A DNA stretch of 64,000 nt from Methylocystis hirsuta (GCF_003722355.1 NZ_QWDD01000001.1:2526001-2590000); one strand, 5' to 3'; shown: positions 1-8,546, counted from the first letter of the stretch. Numbers and translations are program-made. The notes: generated by a model from the letters alone, not told the origin.

Positions 1-336
1 GAGGTCCTCGAAGCTGATCGGCAACCCCAAGTCCGCCAGCCAGATCGCGACCTGATCGGTCTTGAACACACCGTGCCCCAACTCGACGTCGAGCAGCCAG
101 TTGTCGATATCAGCCGGGCGCGGCCCGTCCCGATAAAGCAGAAAGCGCTGCTTCGGCTCCTCCCGCAGGATGCGGTGCTTCACCGCGAACTCGGTGTTCG
201 CCACCTCAATCTTCTCGACGCTGTCGAGCGTCAACGTTTCGAACGCCTGACGAAATTCATGCACCGGATCGTACCAGAAGACGATCCGATACTTGTCGAA
301 CTGGGTCTCGAGCCCCTTGGCGATCCGATCCAGCAT
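1..336 (-). CDS. pglZ: BREX-1 phosphatase-like protein PglZ, N-terminal part (runs off the window)
   Basis: The minus-strand frame opens with an ATG two bases after the pglX stop and stays open to the window edge (112 codons). The start reads MLDRIAKGLETQFDKYRIVF and continues with a WYD motif, an EVANTEFAVKHRIL segment and a FLLYRDGPRP segment ending near NWLLDVELGHG. I recognise these as the N-terminus of BREX-1 PglZ, the alkaline-phosphatase-superfamily protein of the BREX phage-exclusion system. The order pglX-pglZ matches the BREX-1 operon. The catalytic phosphatase part lies outside the window, so integrity of the gene cannot be judged. Tight spacing suggests co-translation with pglX, whose upstream half is missing here. 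Confidence 0.85.
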   Translation of the reverse strand, partial: MLDRIAKGLETQFDKYRIVFWYDPVHEFRQAFETLTLDSVEKIEVANTEFAVKHRILREEPKQRFLLYRDGPRPADIDNWLLDVELGHGVFKTDQVAIWLADLGLPISFEDL

Positions 337-338
337 GC

Positions 339-738
339 TCAGTCGTCCGAATCGTTGAGGCCCTTGATGGGCTTCAGGGCAGCACCGAACTTCGCATAGT
401 TGGCCTTTACGCCGTCATCGAGGTCGATCTCGATCTTCTGTGTCGCCAATGGAAACAGGACATCACGCTCCCAGGCGTCGATCTCCTCGATTTGCCTTGC
501 CGTCGCCTCGATCTCCTTGAGAGCCTTGGTCTTCTGTGCGGGCGATGCGTCACCGCTGATGCTGAGCGCTTCCTGCGCTCGGCGGTAAGCTTCGAGCTTT
601 GATCGGAACTCGCGCAGATAGTCGTTCAACACAACGCTTACCGTGTCGGGGCGATAGCGATGCATGTAGATCAGCGCGTTGAACGTGCCCTTCGGGCTCG
701 AAAAAAGCCAGTATATGGGGCGCTTCTTATAAAGCGCG
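339..738 (-). pseudogene. pglX: BREX-1 adenine methyltransferase PglX, C-terminal fragment cut by IS21
   Basis: About 130 codons remain. They carry the PglX C-terminal signature KKRPIYWLFSSPKG, then FNALIYMHRY and LNDYLREFRSKLEA, a helical stretch and the terminal KPIKGLNDSDD. A full PglX is roughly 1,100-1,200 residues, so this is only the tail, without the SAM-binding or NPPY methylase motifs. Upstream the reading frame runs straight into the IS21 terminal repeat (aaagtgtacc). On the far side of the IS21 there is an IS630 fragment and not pglX, so this is more than a simple insertion. PglX supplies the self/non-self methyl mark in BREX, so this BREX copy is probably non-functional unless another copy exists. 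Confidence 0.85.
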
Positions 739-854
739 GGCGCAAAGTGTACCACTGAACCGGCTTTGATCTGCCGCTTTGATGGCGGGACAAAAGTGTA
801 CCGGTCCTGATAGGCCGAATCGATGTCTTTGAAAGGCATGGAGAGGCCGAAAGG

Positions 855-2381
855 ATGTTCACAGTGGAACTCTATGCCGCGATACGACGCGCAGTGATGG
901 CGGACGGGCTGAGCCGGCGGGAGGCGGCTAAGCGCTTTGGCGTTCATCGCAACACGATCACGAAGATGCTCCAATATTCGATTCCGCCGGGCTATCGGCG
1001 GCGCGAGCGGCCGGCATCGAAGAAGCTGGGGCCGTATATGGCCTGGATCGACAATATTCTGGAGGGCGACCGGAGCGTTCACAAAAAGCAGCGGCATACG
1101 GCGCAGCGGATTTTTGAACGGTTACGGGACGAAGAGGGGTTTTCCGGCGGCTACACGATCGTTCGCGAGTATGTGGCGCGGGCGCTGTTGCGGTCGCGCG
1201 AGATGTTTATTCCGTTGAGCCATTGCCCCGGACAGGCGCAGGCGGATTTTGGCGAGGCGGACGGCTACATCGCCGGCAAGAAGGTCCGCTTTCATTACTT
1301 TTGCGTGGACCTGCCGCACTCGGACAGTTGCTTCGTCAAGGCCTATCCCGCCGAGACAGCGGAAGCCTTTTGCGATGGTCATGTGGCGGCGTTCGATTTT
1401 TTCGGCGGCGTGCCGCAGTCGATTTTATACGACAACACTCGGCTCGCCGTTGCAAAGATCGTGAAGGGCGGCAGGCGCCTGCGTTCGCAAATGTTTGCCG
1501 AACTCCAAAGCCATTATCTGTTTGAGGATCGCTTCGGCAGACCGGGCAAAGGCAATGACAAGGGCAAGGTCGAGGGGCTGGTCGGCTATGTCCGGCGCAA
1601 CTTCATGACGCCTCTGCCTGTCGCGGAGAGTTTCGACGCGCTCAACGTAAGGCTCCTCGACGCCTGCACGAAGCGACGACAGGCAATATTGCGCGGCCAG
1701 TCGATGACGATCAGCGAACGCATGCAGTCGGACATATCCGCGTTCATGCCGTTGCCGCCGACCCCTTATGACGCCTGTCACAAGATTGCGACGCGCGTCT
1801 CGTCCATGTCGTTGGTGCGCTACCGCAACAACGATTACTCGGTTCCAACCCGCTATGGCCATCAAGAGGTGTTGGCGAAGGGTTACGTCGACAGAGTCGA
1901 GATTGTCTGTCGCGGTGAGACGGTCGCCGTGCATGCGCGCAGCTACGACAAGGCCGAGTTCATTTATAATCCGCTGCATTATCTCGCCTTGCTCGAACAC
2001 AAGAGCCAGGCGCTCGATCAGGCCGCGCCGCTCGACGACTGGCGCCTCGCCGATTGCGTCTATCGTCTGCGGCGGCTGATGGAGGCGCGCATGGGGAACA
2101 GCGGGCGCCGCGAGTTCATCCAGGTGCTGCGGCTGATGGAGGACTTCCATCAACATCTCGTCGAACAGGCCATCGCGGAGGCGCTGCGTCTTGGCGCAAT
2201 CAGTTTTGACGCGGTGAAGATGCTCCTGCTCGCCAAATTGGAGAACCGGCCAGCCCGGCTCGATCTGACATTCTATCCCTATCTGCCAGTGGCGACAGTC
2301 GGCGCGACAGACCCGCGCGCCTATCTCGGGCTCGTCGCCAACGCAGCCGCTATCGAGCCAAGTGCACGAGTTTCGGCATGA
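855..2381 (+). CDS. istA: IS21-family transposase IstA
   Basis: A 508-residue DDE transposase. Residues ~15-50 form a helix-turn-helix (SRREAAKRFGVHRNTITKML). The catalytic triad can be placed in QADFGEADGY (first Asp), ILYDNTRLAV (second Asp) and KGKVEGLVGYVRRNF (Glu). A C-terminal beta-barrel segment follows around residues 330-370. Length is normal for IstA. The start is an ATG preceded by a purine-rich gaaagg. It overlaps istB by ATGA-type coupling, as usual in IS21, where IstB recruits IstA to target DNA. No disruption is visible, so the element may be active. Confidence 0.95.
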   Translation: MFTVELYAAIRRAVMADGLSRREAAKRFGVHRNTITKMLQYSIPPGYRRRERPASKKLGPYMAWIDNILEGDRSVHKKQRHTAQRIFERLRDEEGFSGGYTIVREYVARALLRSREMFIPLSHCPGQAQADFGEADGYIAGKKVRFHYFCVDLPHSDSCFVKAYPAETAEAFCDGHVAAFDFFGGVPQSILYDNTRLAVAKIVKGGRRLRSQMFAELQSHYLFEDRFGRPGKGNDKGKVEGLVGYVRRNFMTPLPVAESFDALNVRLLDACTKRRQAILRGQSMTISERMQSDISAFMPLPPTPYDACHKIATRVSSMSLVRYRNNDYSVPTRYGHQEVLAKGYVDRVEIVCRGETVAVHARSYDKAEFIYNPLHYLALLEHKSQALDQAAPLDDWRLADCVYRLRRLMEARMGNSGRREFIQVLRLMEDFHQHLVEQAIAEALRLGAISFDAVKMLLLAKLENRPARLDLTFYPYLPVATVGATDPRAYLGLVANAAAIEPSARVSA

Positions 2382-3220
2382 GCGCCTCGCAGGAGTCGAC
2401 CTCCCAAACGATCGTCGCGCCGCAGGTGCTACTGGGCAATCACCTCAAGGCGTTGAAGCTTCCCACCTTCGCGCGCGAATATGAGAAAGTGGCGCTGGAA
2501 TCGGCGCAAGATCGCGCCGATTATCCGCGCTATTTGCTGCGCCTGTGCGAACTGGAGCGCATCGATCGCGAGCGGCGCAATGTCGAGCGTCGCATTCGCC
2601 TGGCGCGCTTTACGCAGATCAAGAGCCTCGACACATTCGACTTCGCCGCGCAGCCGTCACTCAACAAGCCGCTGGTTCTGGAGCTGGCGCGGTGCGAATG
2701 GATAGAGAAGCGACAGAACTGCATCGCGCTGGGTCCATCCGGAACCGGCAAGACTCACGTCGCGCTCGCCCTTGGGCTCGCCGCTTGCCAAAAGGGCTTC
2801 AGCGTCGCCTTCACCTCGGCCGCCGCTCTCGTGCACGAACTCATGGAAGCGCGCGACGAGCGCCGCCTGCGGGCGCTGCAAAAGCATCTCAACACCGTCA
2901 AATTGCTGATCGTCGATGAGCTGGGCTACGTGCCGTTCACGGCGGTTGGTTCTGAACTGCTCTTCGAGGTCTTCAGCCAGCGCTATGAACGTGGCGCCAC
3001 GCTGGTGACCAGCAATCTGCCATTCGATGAATGGACGTCGGTGTTCGGGTCGGAACGGCTCACCGGCGCACTGCTCGATCGGCTCACCCATCATGTCCAC
3101 ATTCTGGAGATGAACGGCGACAGCTATCGTCTCGCGACAGCCAGGAAGGCGCAACGGCGCAATGCCGACGAGCCTAGCGTAAGCCCAAGAACCAAGGGAG
3201 AAGCCGACGCAGACATTTAA
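2378..3220 (+). CDS. istB: IS21-family helper ATPase IstB
   Basis: A 280-residue AAA+ ATPase of the DnaC/IstB type. The Walker A motif GPSGTGKTH lies near residue 115 and Walker B LLIVDELGY near residue 180. A sensor region with VTSNLPFDEW follows near residue 215. The gene starts within the last codons of istA. IstB assembles on DNA and directs the IstA transposase to the target. It ends in a basic tail. Nothing in the sequence suggests inactivation. Confidence 0.95.
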   Translation: MSASQESTSQTIVAPQVLLGNHLKALKLPTFAREYEKVALESAQDRADYPRYLLRLCELERIDRERRNVERRIRLARFTQIKSLDTFDFAAQPSLNKPLVLELARCEWIEKRQNCIALGPSGTGKTHVALALGLAACQKGFSVAFTSAAALVHELMEARDERRLRALQKHLNTVKLLIVDELGYVPFTAVGSELLFEVFSQRYERGATLVTSNLPFDEWTSVFGSERLTGALLDRLTHHVHILEMNGDSYRLATARKAQRRNADEPSVSPRTKGEADADI

Positions 3221-3227
3221 CCGCCGC

Positions 3228-3278
3228 CGCGCGCATTGAAGCGCGCTTCGCTACGCTCCGCGCGCCTCAATGCGCGCG
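3228..3278. repeat. 18-bp inverted repeat (hairpin) downstream of istB
   Basis: Two arms, cgcgcgcattgaagcgcg and cgcgcctcaatgcgcgcg, pair at 17 of 18 positions around a 15-base loop. It lies inside the IS21 right end just after the istB stop. It probably acts as a transcription stop or insulating hairpin; there is no T-run, so it is not a classical intrinsic terminator. Confidence 0.6.
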
Positions 3279-3335
3279 ACAACCCAACTCACAAGGGCTT
3301 CACGGCCCTTTTCTCTCAACCAGAACGGTACACTT

Positions 3336-3824
3336 TTACGCCGCCATCTGGCACAATTTGTCGCCGCCGTTGACAACACGACCGATCGTGCTGTCGCTCG
3401 CCGTCTCGACGATTTCGAGCTCGACGACTTTCTTTTCCAGCAGCCGCAACGTCCAGCGCGCATAGCCTTTCGGCGGCGTCGAGCAGGACAAGGCTATCAG
3501 CCTGGCTTCCTTCTCGCCGTCAAAAATCCGCGGCACGGAGGGACGCGTGTGCGGCTTGCGCGTCAAGACCGCGGCGAAGCCTTCCTCTACGAGCTGCTTG
3601 CGCACCCGATAGACCATCGACGCGCTCGTCTCCAATTGTTCGATGATCTCGCCGTCGCTCAAGCCTTCGCCCGCCTCGGAAACGTCCGCCTTCAGCAAAA
3701 TATGAGCCTTTACCAGCGTCTTCGCCCCATGCTTGCCCTTGCGCAGCATGGCTTCCAGATGCGCCCGCTCCTCGCCGCTCAAGCGCACCGCATACCGCTT
3801 CACGCCGATCGCTTCCCGCGCCAT
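3336..3824 (-). pseudogene. IS630-family transposase, N-terminal fragment truncated by IS21
   Basis: An ATG with a good gggagg ribosome site opens a frame encoding MAREAIGVKRYAVRLS, then a helix-turn-helix region (GLSDGEIIEQLETSASMVYRV) and the linker up to TASDSTIGRVV. This matches the DNA-binding half of IS630 transposases. The DDE catalytic half is absent: the frame runs into the IS21 terminal repeat and stops after an unrelated QMAA tail. A full protein would be about 350 residues; ~160 remain. The IS630 copy itself lies against the truncated Toprim gene, so it was probably inserted there first. Confidence 0.8.
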
Positions 3825-3924
3825 CTTCGCCTCCCGAGGTCGAATCAATGGCGGAGCGAATCAGGAATCTTCAGCCGGGGGAAGCGTCCTATTCAAATTC
3901 GCTGAAGCGACCCACTAGGTGCTT

Positions 3925-4711
3925 TCTCAGCCTGCAGCCACGAGCGCCAGAACCGGATAAGCAGCGACCCTACGCAGAGTCGACGCTCGCGGGTTCGCCG
4001 GAGCCGGCGAGACGCCTGTTCGCAATTTCGCGGCCGATCGCGGGCACGCTTGCCGAGACGTATTTGCGCCATCGCGGCATTACCGGGTTCCACGGAACCA
4101 CTAATCTGCGCTTCCATCCGCGTTGTTACTATCGGCCGGACAATTGCTCGCCGGTCCAGACCTGGCCTGCGTTGATCGCCGCAGTCTCCGATCTCGAGGG
4201 GAAGCTCACCGGCGTGCAACGCTCCTGGCTTGATCCGTCGGGTCACAGCAAAGCGCCAATCGAAACGCCGAGACGGGCGATGGGCTGTCTCCTCGGCAAC
4301 GCTGTCCGCTTCGGTGTGGCGCATGACATCATGGCGGCGGGTGAAGGAATCGAAACCGTGCTGTCGCTTCGCTGCGTCATGCCGACCATGCCAATGATTG
4401 CGGCGCTGTCGTCCGCGCATCTTGCCGCCATCCTGTTTCCGACCACCTTGCGCCGCCTCTATGTCCTTCGCGACAACGACGAGGCAGGCGCCGGCGCGGC
4501 GGCGACCTTGTTGGACCGCGCAAATTCGGCAGGGATCGAGACGATCATCCTGTCGCCGACGCTGGGCGACTTCAACGACGACCTCCGTCTGCTTGGGGTC
4601 GAGCAGTTACGAGCGGCCCTCAGGCCGCGACTCGCGCCGCAGGACGTCGGGCGCTTCATGGAACCGGGAAGCCGAACGAGGCCGATGCAGCGGCGCCGGC
4701 TACGTGTCTGA
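3925..4711 (+). pseudogene. Toprim-domain (DUF7146-type) primase-like protein, 5'-truncated
   Basis: The readable protein contains ARRLFAISRPIAGTLAETYL followed by RHRGITGFHG and FHPRCYYR, then RAMGCLLGNAVRFG, the Toprim signature GEGIETVLSLR and a second acidic motif YVLRDNDEAG. These match the C-terminal two thirds of the Toprim proteins found in rhizobial conjugative elements, which may prime or process transferred DNA. The N-terminal zinc/DUF7146 part is missing; upstream is IS630 sequence, and the open frame there (from position 3848) is IS-derived. It heads the plus-strand accessory set of the conjugative element. I call it truncated rather than functional. Confidence 0.75.
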
Positions 4712-4851
4712 TCGGATCGCGCAGCTTTCCGGCATTGTCGGAGAAAGCCGCCTCCCTTGCCTTCATAGAGGGCGACCTTTACGGCGGTCGGTATGGCCAC
4801 GCAATGGCTACGGGCCGACTATTTTCCGTCGCGCCCGTTGGGCGCTTTACA

Positions 4852-4925
4852 GCGCGAAACAAAATAGCCGGCCCTTCGCCATCCTCCGCTGCGCGCTGCG
4901 GCCCTTCGCTGCGCTTCGGGTGCGG
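4852..4925 (+). repeat. Intergenic repeat copy 1 (GCGCGAAACAA type)
   Basis: The segment begins gcgcgaaacaaaatagcc and continues with gcccttcgccatcctccgct. It resembles a second stretch near 7.7 kb that begins gcgcgaaacaagaaagtc and continues gcccttccgccgtcctccgct. Both lie a short way upstream of an accessory gene of the conjugative element (DUF2493 and DUF736), so they may be shared leader or regulatory sequences. Confidence 0.45.
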
Positions 4926-5001
4926 GTCAGAACCGCCCGCCGCCTTTCGTCGCCATGAAGGCCGCGAGGGTCGCGGTCAATCCGACGAAGGAAAAGCGCA
5001 G

Positions 5002-5940
5002 ATGGCTTCCGATCGCGACATACCGGGCTTCGAGCCACCGCCGCACTCGTCCTCGACCGAGCACGCGCTCGCCGAACTCCAGCTTTATGGCTTCCGTCCC
5101 TTCCAGGACGAACCCGACCCGAGGCCACTTCCCGAAGCGCGAACGATCACCGTGGCGGTCGCCGACATCTTCGACGCTCTTGTCGCGACATTGGGCGACA
5201 CCCGCCTCGAACCCGACCTCGAGGCGCTGCTCTGGTCGACGGTCAATCTCTTCCATCGTGCTGTCTTACGCAATGAGCGCGAACTCGATGACAATCAGCA
5301 GGCGCAGCGACGCAGTCAGAATGAACAGGACGGCTCGGAAATCCGCTCGGTTGAGCTCGAACGCCTGATCGTCGAAGGGCGGACGCTCATCGAACGCCGC
5401 GACAGCATGGAGCTCTTCCGCGACGAAGCCGCAGACCACTTCGAGCGCCACATCGGCTCATGCTGGCGTCCGCACTCAGGCTCCAAGGTCAACCATCGCG
5501 CACTGACCTCGGCGATGATCGACAGTCGCGATTTTCTTGCCGCCCAGCGACGCGCTGCGAACGAGACGTTGCTTCCCGCCGGGGCCAAGGTTGCCTTTAC
5601 GGGTGGCCTCGACTTCAACGACCATGGCGCCATCTGGGATCGACTCGACAAGGCTCACGCCAAGCAACCCGACATGGTGCTGCTACACGGCGGGGCCCCA
5701 CGAGGGGCGGAGCGTATCGCCGCCTGCTGGGCCGATCATCGCAAAGTGCCGCAAATCGCCTTCAAGCCCGACTGGAAGCGTCACGCCAAGGCTGCGCCGT
5801 TCAAGCGAAACGACCACATGCTGGCGACGCTGCCGATCGGCGTCATCGTCTTTCCCGGCTCAGGCATCTCCGCCAATCTCGCCGACAAGGCGCGCATGCT
5901 TGGCATCCCTGTGTGGAAATTCAATGACGGCGGCGCGTGA
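5002..5940 (+). CDS. DUF2493 (SLOG-like, YpsA-related) protein
   Basis: A 312-residue protein. The C-terminal ~130 residues form the DUF2493 domain: AKVAFTGGLDFNDHGAIWDRL, then MVLLHGGAPRGAERIAACWA and IGVIVFPGSGISANLADKA, a Rossmann-like nucleotide-sensing fold of the SLOG/YspA group. The N-terminal half is acidic and helical with no recognised domain. I chose the ATG with gaagga upstream; the open frame extends further back through repeat sequence that is unlikely to be coding. DUF2493 genes regularly accompany Toprim and DUF736 genes in Tn4371-like elements. The ligand is unknown. Confidence 0.85.
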   Translation: MASDRDIPGFEPPPHSSSTEHALAELQLYGFRPFQDEPDPRPLPEARTITVAVADIFDALVATLGDTRLEPDLEALLWSTVNLFHRAVLRNERELDDNQQAQRRSQNEQDGSEIRSVELERLIVEGRTLIERRDSMELFRDEAADHFERHIGSCWRPHSGSKVNHRALTSAMIDSRDFLAAQRRAANETLLPAGAKVAFTGGLDFNDHGAIWDRLDKAHAKQPDMVLLHGGAPRGAERIAACWADHRKVPQIAFKPDWKRHAKAAPFKRNDHMLATLPIGVIVFPGSGISANLADKARMLGIPVWKFNDGGA

Positions 5941-6103
5941 GCGACAGATCGCCGCCGCATGCAAATCAGCTGCAGCAAAGGGATTCAGATTAAGCGTTTA
6001 TCGCGTTGCGCAATCCGATGATTACCGATCGCCACAATCGCCAGACGAGCAGGAACTATGGCTCAACCTGAATTCCGCTGCTAACCCGACTTGTTCATTG
6101 GCC

Positions 6104-6610
6104 TCAACCCTGAGTGCGCGTCATGCGGATCGCCGGTAACTTAGTCTCCCGTGTCAGTGGCGCTTCAAACGTCTGAACTCTCTTGAAACCGGCGCTACCA
6201 TAAAAGTACGATGCATTCAGTGTCGAGTAGCACTCGAGCGTCCGAATGGACCGCTCTTCAGCGTCTCGTATACAGCGCGACAGGAGCGCACTCCCAATGC
6301 CTTTGCGTAGCCATCGCGGGTGCGTCGCAAAGTGTCGGATATGCGCGACTCCATTTTGGATCTCGTCGTCGCCGGGCCGCTCTAAGGTCCATCCGCCGCA
6401 TCCGATGCATTCCTCATCGGCCGTCTTTGTGACGTAATAGGTCCCAGATGCAAGCAGATGTGGATTAGCCTTCGTCATCAGCGGCAACGCGACAACCAGC
6501 AATTCATTCTTGTAATGGTCTCGCAGCAGCGTCGATTAGCTAGCGTCGAGAAGAGCGCTCACCTCCCTGTCATCCCCTACGGTAGCAATCCTAATGATGA
6601 ACTCGTTCAT
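6104..6610 (-). pseudogene. GNAT N-acetyltransferase interrupted by an in-frame stop
   Basis: Reading from the ATG (MNEFIIRIATVGDDREVSAL) gives 24 codons to LLDAS, then a TAA, and the same frame continues as STLLRDHYKNELLVVALPL to the end. The downstream part shows the acetyl-CoA binding motif RKGIGSALLSRC and a C-terminal NASYFYGSAGFKRV, typical of small GNAT enzymes. The stop sits where relatives usually have an aromatic residue, so one substitution (TAT/TAC to TAA) explains it. A TTG just downstream could restart translation, but the N-terminal strand would be lost. Its strand is opposite to the surrounding element genes. Confidence 0.75.
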
Positions 6611-6819
6611 CTCAAAGCAACCCCTTTTGTAGCGGCGCGAGGCGAGACTCAATGTCTGCCGATGGCGTCAACTCCGAAAGTGGCGCGAAGCTGAAATCGA
6701 TACTGTGGGTGTTTCGATCCATTTATCTGCTTCCGTATGTCCCTACTTCTACTATTATAGCGATAGCGCCGTGGCGGTGGAGGAAGGCGCGACCGTTTGA
6801 CATTGTCACGGAGGCCGCC

Positions 6820-7278
6820 ATGCTCATCGCCATCTCCATTCTTGCCTTCTTCTGCTGGTTGCTGTTTGCGCTTGCCGTCAATGCGCTGCCATTCTTCGTC
6901 GGCGCCACCGCGTTGCTCGCCGCCTATCAGAGCGGCGCGGGCCCCGTTGGCGCGATCGTCGTCGGCCTCTTTGTCAGCACCGCATTGCTCGCCGGTGGAC
7001 AGCGCGCCATTGCGGCCGCCCGTTCGCCGCAACTGCGCGCAGCCATTGTTTTCCTCTTCGCCGCGCCAGCCGCTATCGCCGGCTATCACGCGATTCGTGG
7101 TCTTGCCCGCTTCAGCGCGTCATCCGAACCTTGGCAAGACGCTTTCGCCATAGTTGGCGCGATCACGGTCGGCGCCACCGCTTGGGCGCGCATGACGTTG
7201 ACCTCACCGAAAGTCTATCGGCGGGCCTTGGCTCGTTCGAGCGCTCCGCGCGTTGCGTCTGTGAACAAAGACGAGTGA
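6820..7278 (+). CDS. Small integral membrane protein, conserved in conjugative elements
   Basis: A 152-residue hydrophobic protein with about four membrane segments: residues 1-25 (ISILAFFCWLLFALAVNALP), ~28-48, ~60-80 and ~85-105, then a basic C-terminal tail. The chosen ATG has an acggagg ribosome site 5 bases upstream; a longer frame upstream is not convincing. I do not know a function. Its position between DUF2493 and DUF736 genes suggests an accessory role in the conjugative element, perhaps at the membrane. It could equally be a hitchhiking gene. Confidence 0.7.
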   Translation: MLIAISILAFFCWLLFALAVNALPFFVGATALLAAYQSGAGPVGAIVVGLFVSTALLAGGQRAIAAARSPQLRAAIVFLFAAPAAIAGYHAIRGLARFSASSEPWQDAFAIVGAITVGATAWARMTLTSPKVYRRALARSSAPRVASVNKDE

Positions 7279-7823
7279 ACACTCTCGCCGTCTTGCTCGA
7301 AAGGCGGATCGAGACTGACCTATCGTCGAATGCGGCCGCTAAGGAATATTCGCTATCGGGCTGCACATTTACCGCGGCGAGCACGATTGCAGTTCGAACG
7401 CGCGATGATCAGGAATTCGAATGCCGTCGGCCTTGCGCGGTCATGCCTGGGCCGCTTTTCTTTGCGCCAGCGTTTCTTTTCCTTCGCATGGAATGCCGCG
7501 CGGCTTGTGCGGACGCTTCAATGTCCGCCAATCTCCCGCGAGGGCTGTCTGGCCAAGCACGATCACCGTGGCCTCTTTTATGGCGTGATCTGGACGAAGG
7601 ACGGCTGCGCCTCGATCGCCTTGGACGCAACGGCGGACTGACGACTTTCTTCCTCTGACGCCTGCGGCGTCATTCCGCGCGAAACAAGAAAGTCGCCCTT
7701 CCGCCGTCCTCCGCTCCGCTTCGGCCAGCGCGGGTGCGTCGACGATCGCCTTCGGCCTGTCGATCGCCATCGAGGCCGCAGTGGGCGCGGGCTCGAAGAC
7801 AACAGGATCACAGGAGAATTATC
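7279..7823 (+). other. 545-base gap with no convincing gene
   Basis: Short open frames exist on both strands, but none has a ribosome site or recognisable domain. One plus-strand frame contains LCGRFNVRQSPARAVW, faintly like the start of SRAP (YedK) proteins, but it does not continue as that family. The 3' part holds the second copy of the GCGCGAAACAA repeat, followed by the DUF736 ribosome site. Confidence 0.5.
7677..7738 (+). repeat. Intergenic repeat copy 2 (GCGCGAAACAA type)
   Basis: This stretch shares gcgcgaaacaa, gcccttc and tcctccgct blocks in the same order and spacing with the copy near 4.85 kb. It lies about 90 bases upstream of the DUF736 start. The similarity is imperfect, so it is either an old duplication or a conserved leader. 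Confidence 0.45.
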
Positions 7824-8147
7824 ATGGCGAACATCGGCTCCTTCAAAAAGTCCGGCAATGAGTTCCAAGGCGAGATCGTGACGCTCAGCGTCCAGGCCAA
7901 AGGCGTTCGCATCGTTCCGGAAGCCAACCGCTCCAACGATAACGCCCCGAGCCACCGGGTCTTCGTCGGCCGGGCTGAAATCGGCGCCGCCTGGTCCAAG
8001 CGCTCCAACGAGGGTCGCGATTATCTCTCGGTCAAGCTCGACGATCCGAGCTTCACCGCTCCGATCTACGCCAATCTCTTCGACGACGAAGACGGTGAGG
8101 GCTACACCCTGATCTGGTCGCGGGGTCGCAAGCCGAATGGCGACTGA
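7824..8147 (+). CDS. DUF736 protein
   Basis: A 107-residue protein starting MANIGSFKKSGNEFQGEI, with VFVGRAEIGAAWSKRSNEGR in the middle and LFDDEDGEGYTLIWSR near the end. This is the full DUF736 family, short basic/acidic proteins found almost only on rhizobial plasmids and integrative elements. The ATG is preceded by acaggag. Function is not established; a single-stranded DNA or transfer-related role has been guessed. A strong hairpin follows the stop. Confidence 0.92.
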   Translation: MANIGSFKKSGNEFQGEIVTLSVQAKGVRIVPEANRSNDNAPSHRVFVGRAEIGAAWSKRSNEGRDYLSVKLDDPSFTAPIYANLFDDEDGEGYTLIWSRGRKPNGD

Positions 8148-8155
8148 ACGCCAAC

Positions 8156-8181
8156 GCCCCGCCTGAGAGATCGGGCGGGGC
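8156..8181 (+). terminator. Hairpin after the DUF736 gene
   Basis: The arms gccccgcc and ggcggggc form a perfect 8-bp GC stem around a ~10-base loop, eight bases after the stop codon. The tail is only weakly T-rich (agtcctt). It also lies just before the end of the convergent XRE gene, so it may stop transcription from both sides. Confidence 0.55.
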
Positions 8182-8201
8182 AGTCCTTCACTCGGAATAA
8201 G

Positions 8202-8546
8202 TCACGCTCTGGCGCCTGATTTTCCGCTTGCTCGCGCTGTCTTCTTCGGAGACTTCGACTCCCGTCGCTTCACGCGGCTTTGCGTCCGTACGCGCGCTTT
8301 CGCCTCGAGGCGTCGCTCTTCTTCTTCGCGCGCTTCATCATCCGGGGTGACAAGGGAGACATGATGGACGCCTAGCGCGAGCGCGATTTCATAAAGGCTC
8401 ACGATCGTTGGATTTCTGCGACCGCGCTCGAGACCGCTCATATATTGCTGCGTAAAACCCGACTGTTCGGCAAACTTCTCTTGCGTCAGGCCTTTTTCCA
8501 GCCTGATTCTTCGCACGTTCCGTCCGACCAGCTTTCGCATGTCCAT
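8202..8546 (-). CDS. XRE-family transcriptional regulator
   Basis: About 114 residues. The HTH_XRE domain occupies residues ~3-60: RKLVGRNVRRIRLEKGLTQE, then QSGFTQQYMSGLERGRRNPT and LYEIALALGV. A basic C-terminal tail rich in Arg, Lys and Ser follows. I use the ATG at MDMRKLVGRNV; a GTG seven codons earlier is also possible and neither has a clear ribosome site. The gene is divergent from the DUF2285 gene, with a short AT-rich spacer containing ccactatagt. The layout fits a repressor controlling the element's accessory/transfer genes from that spacer. Confidence 0.85.
   Translation of the reverse strand: MDMRKLVGRNVRRIRLEKGLTQEKFAEQSGFTQQYMSGLERGRRNPTIVSLYEIALALGVHHVSLVTPDDEAREEEERRLEAKARVRTQSRVKRRESKSPKKTARASGKSGARA

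Larger units (their letters stand above)
742..3337 (+). mobile_element. IS21-family insertion sequence (istA-istB)
   Basis: The element is bounded by inverted copies of aaagtgtacc: one at the left end, a second direct copy about 50 bases further in, and the inverse ggtacacttt at the right end. Multiple terminal repeats at one end are typical of IS21 elements. Inside lie istA and istB, overlapping by four bases. The length of about 2.6 kb is normal for the family. Exact outer ends and a target duplication cannot be fixed, because the two flanks (pglX and an IS630 transposase) belong to different genes, which implies a deletion or recombination after insertion. Confidence 0.85.

Noticed and set aside
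7330..7658. Frame resembling the start of an SRAP/YedK protein (CGRFNVRQSPAR)
   Set aside because: Only a few residues fit, the catalytic Cys2 start is not at an ATG, and the rest of the frame does not continue as SRAP.
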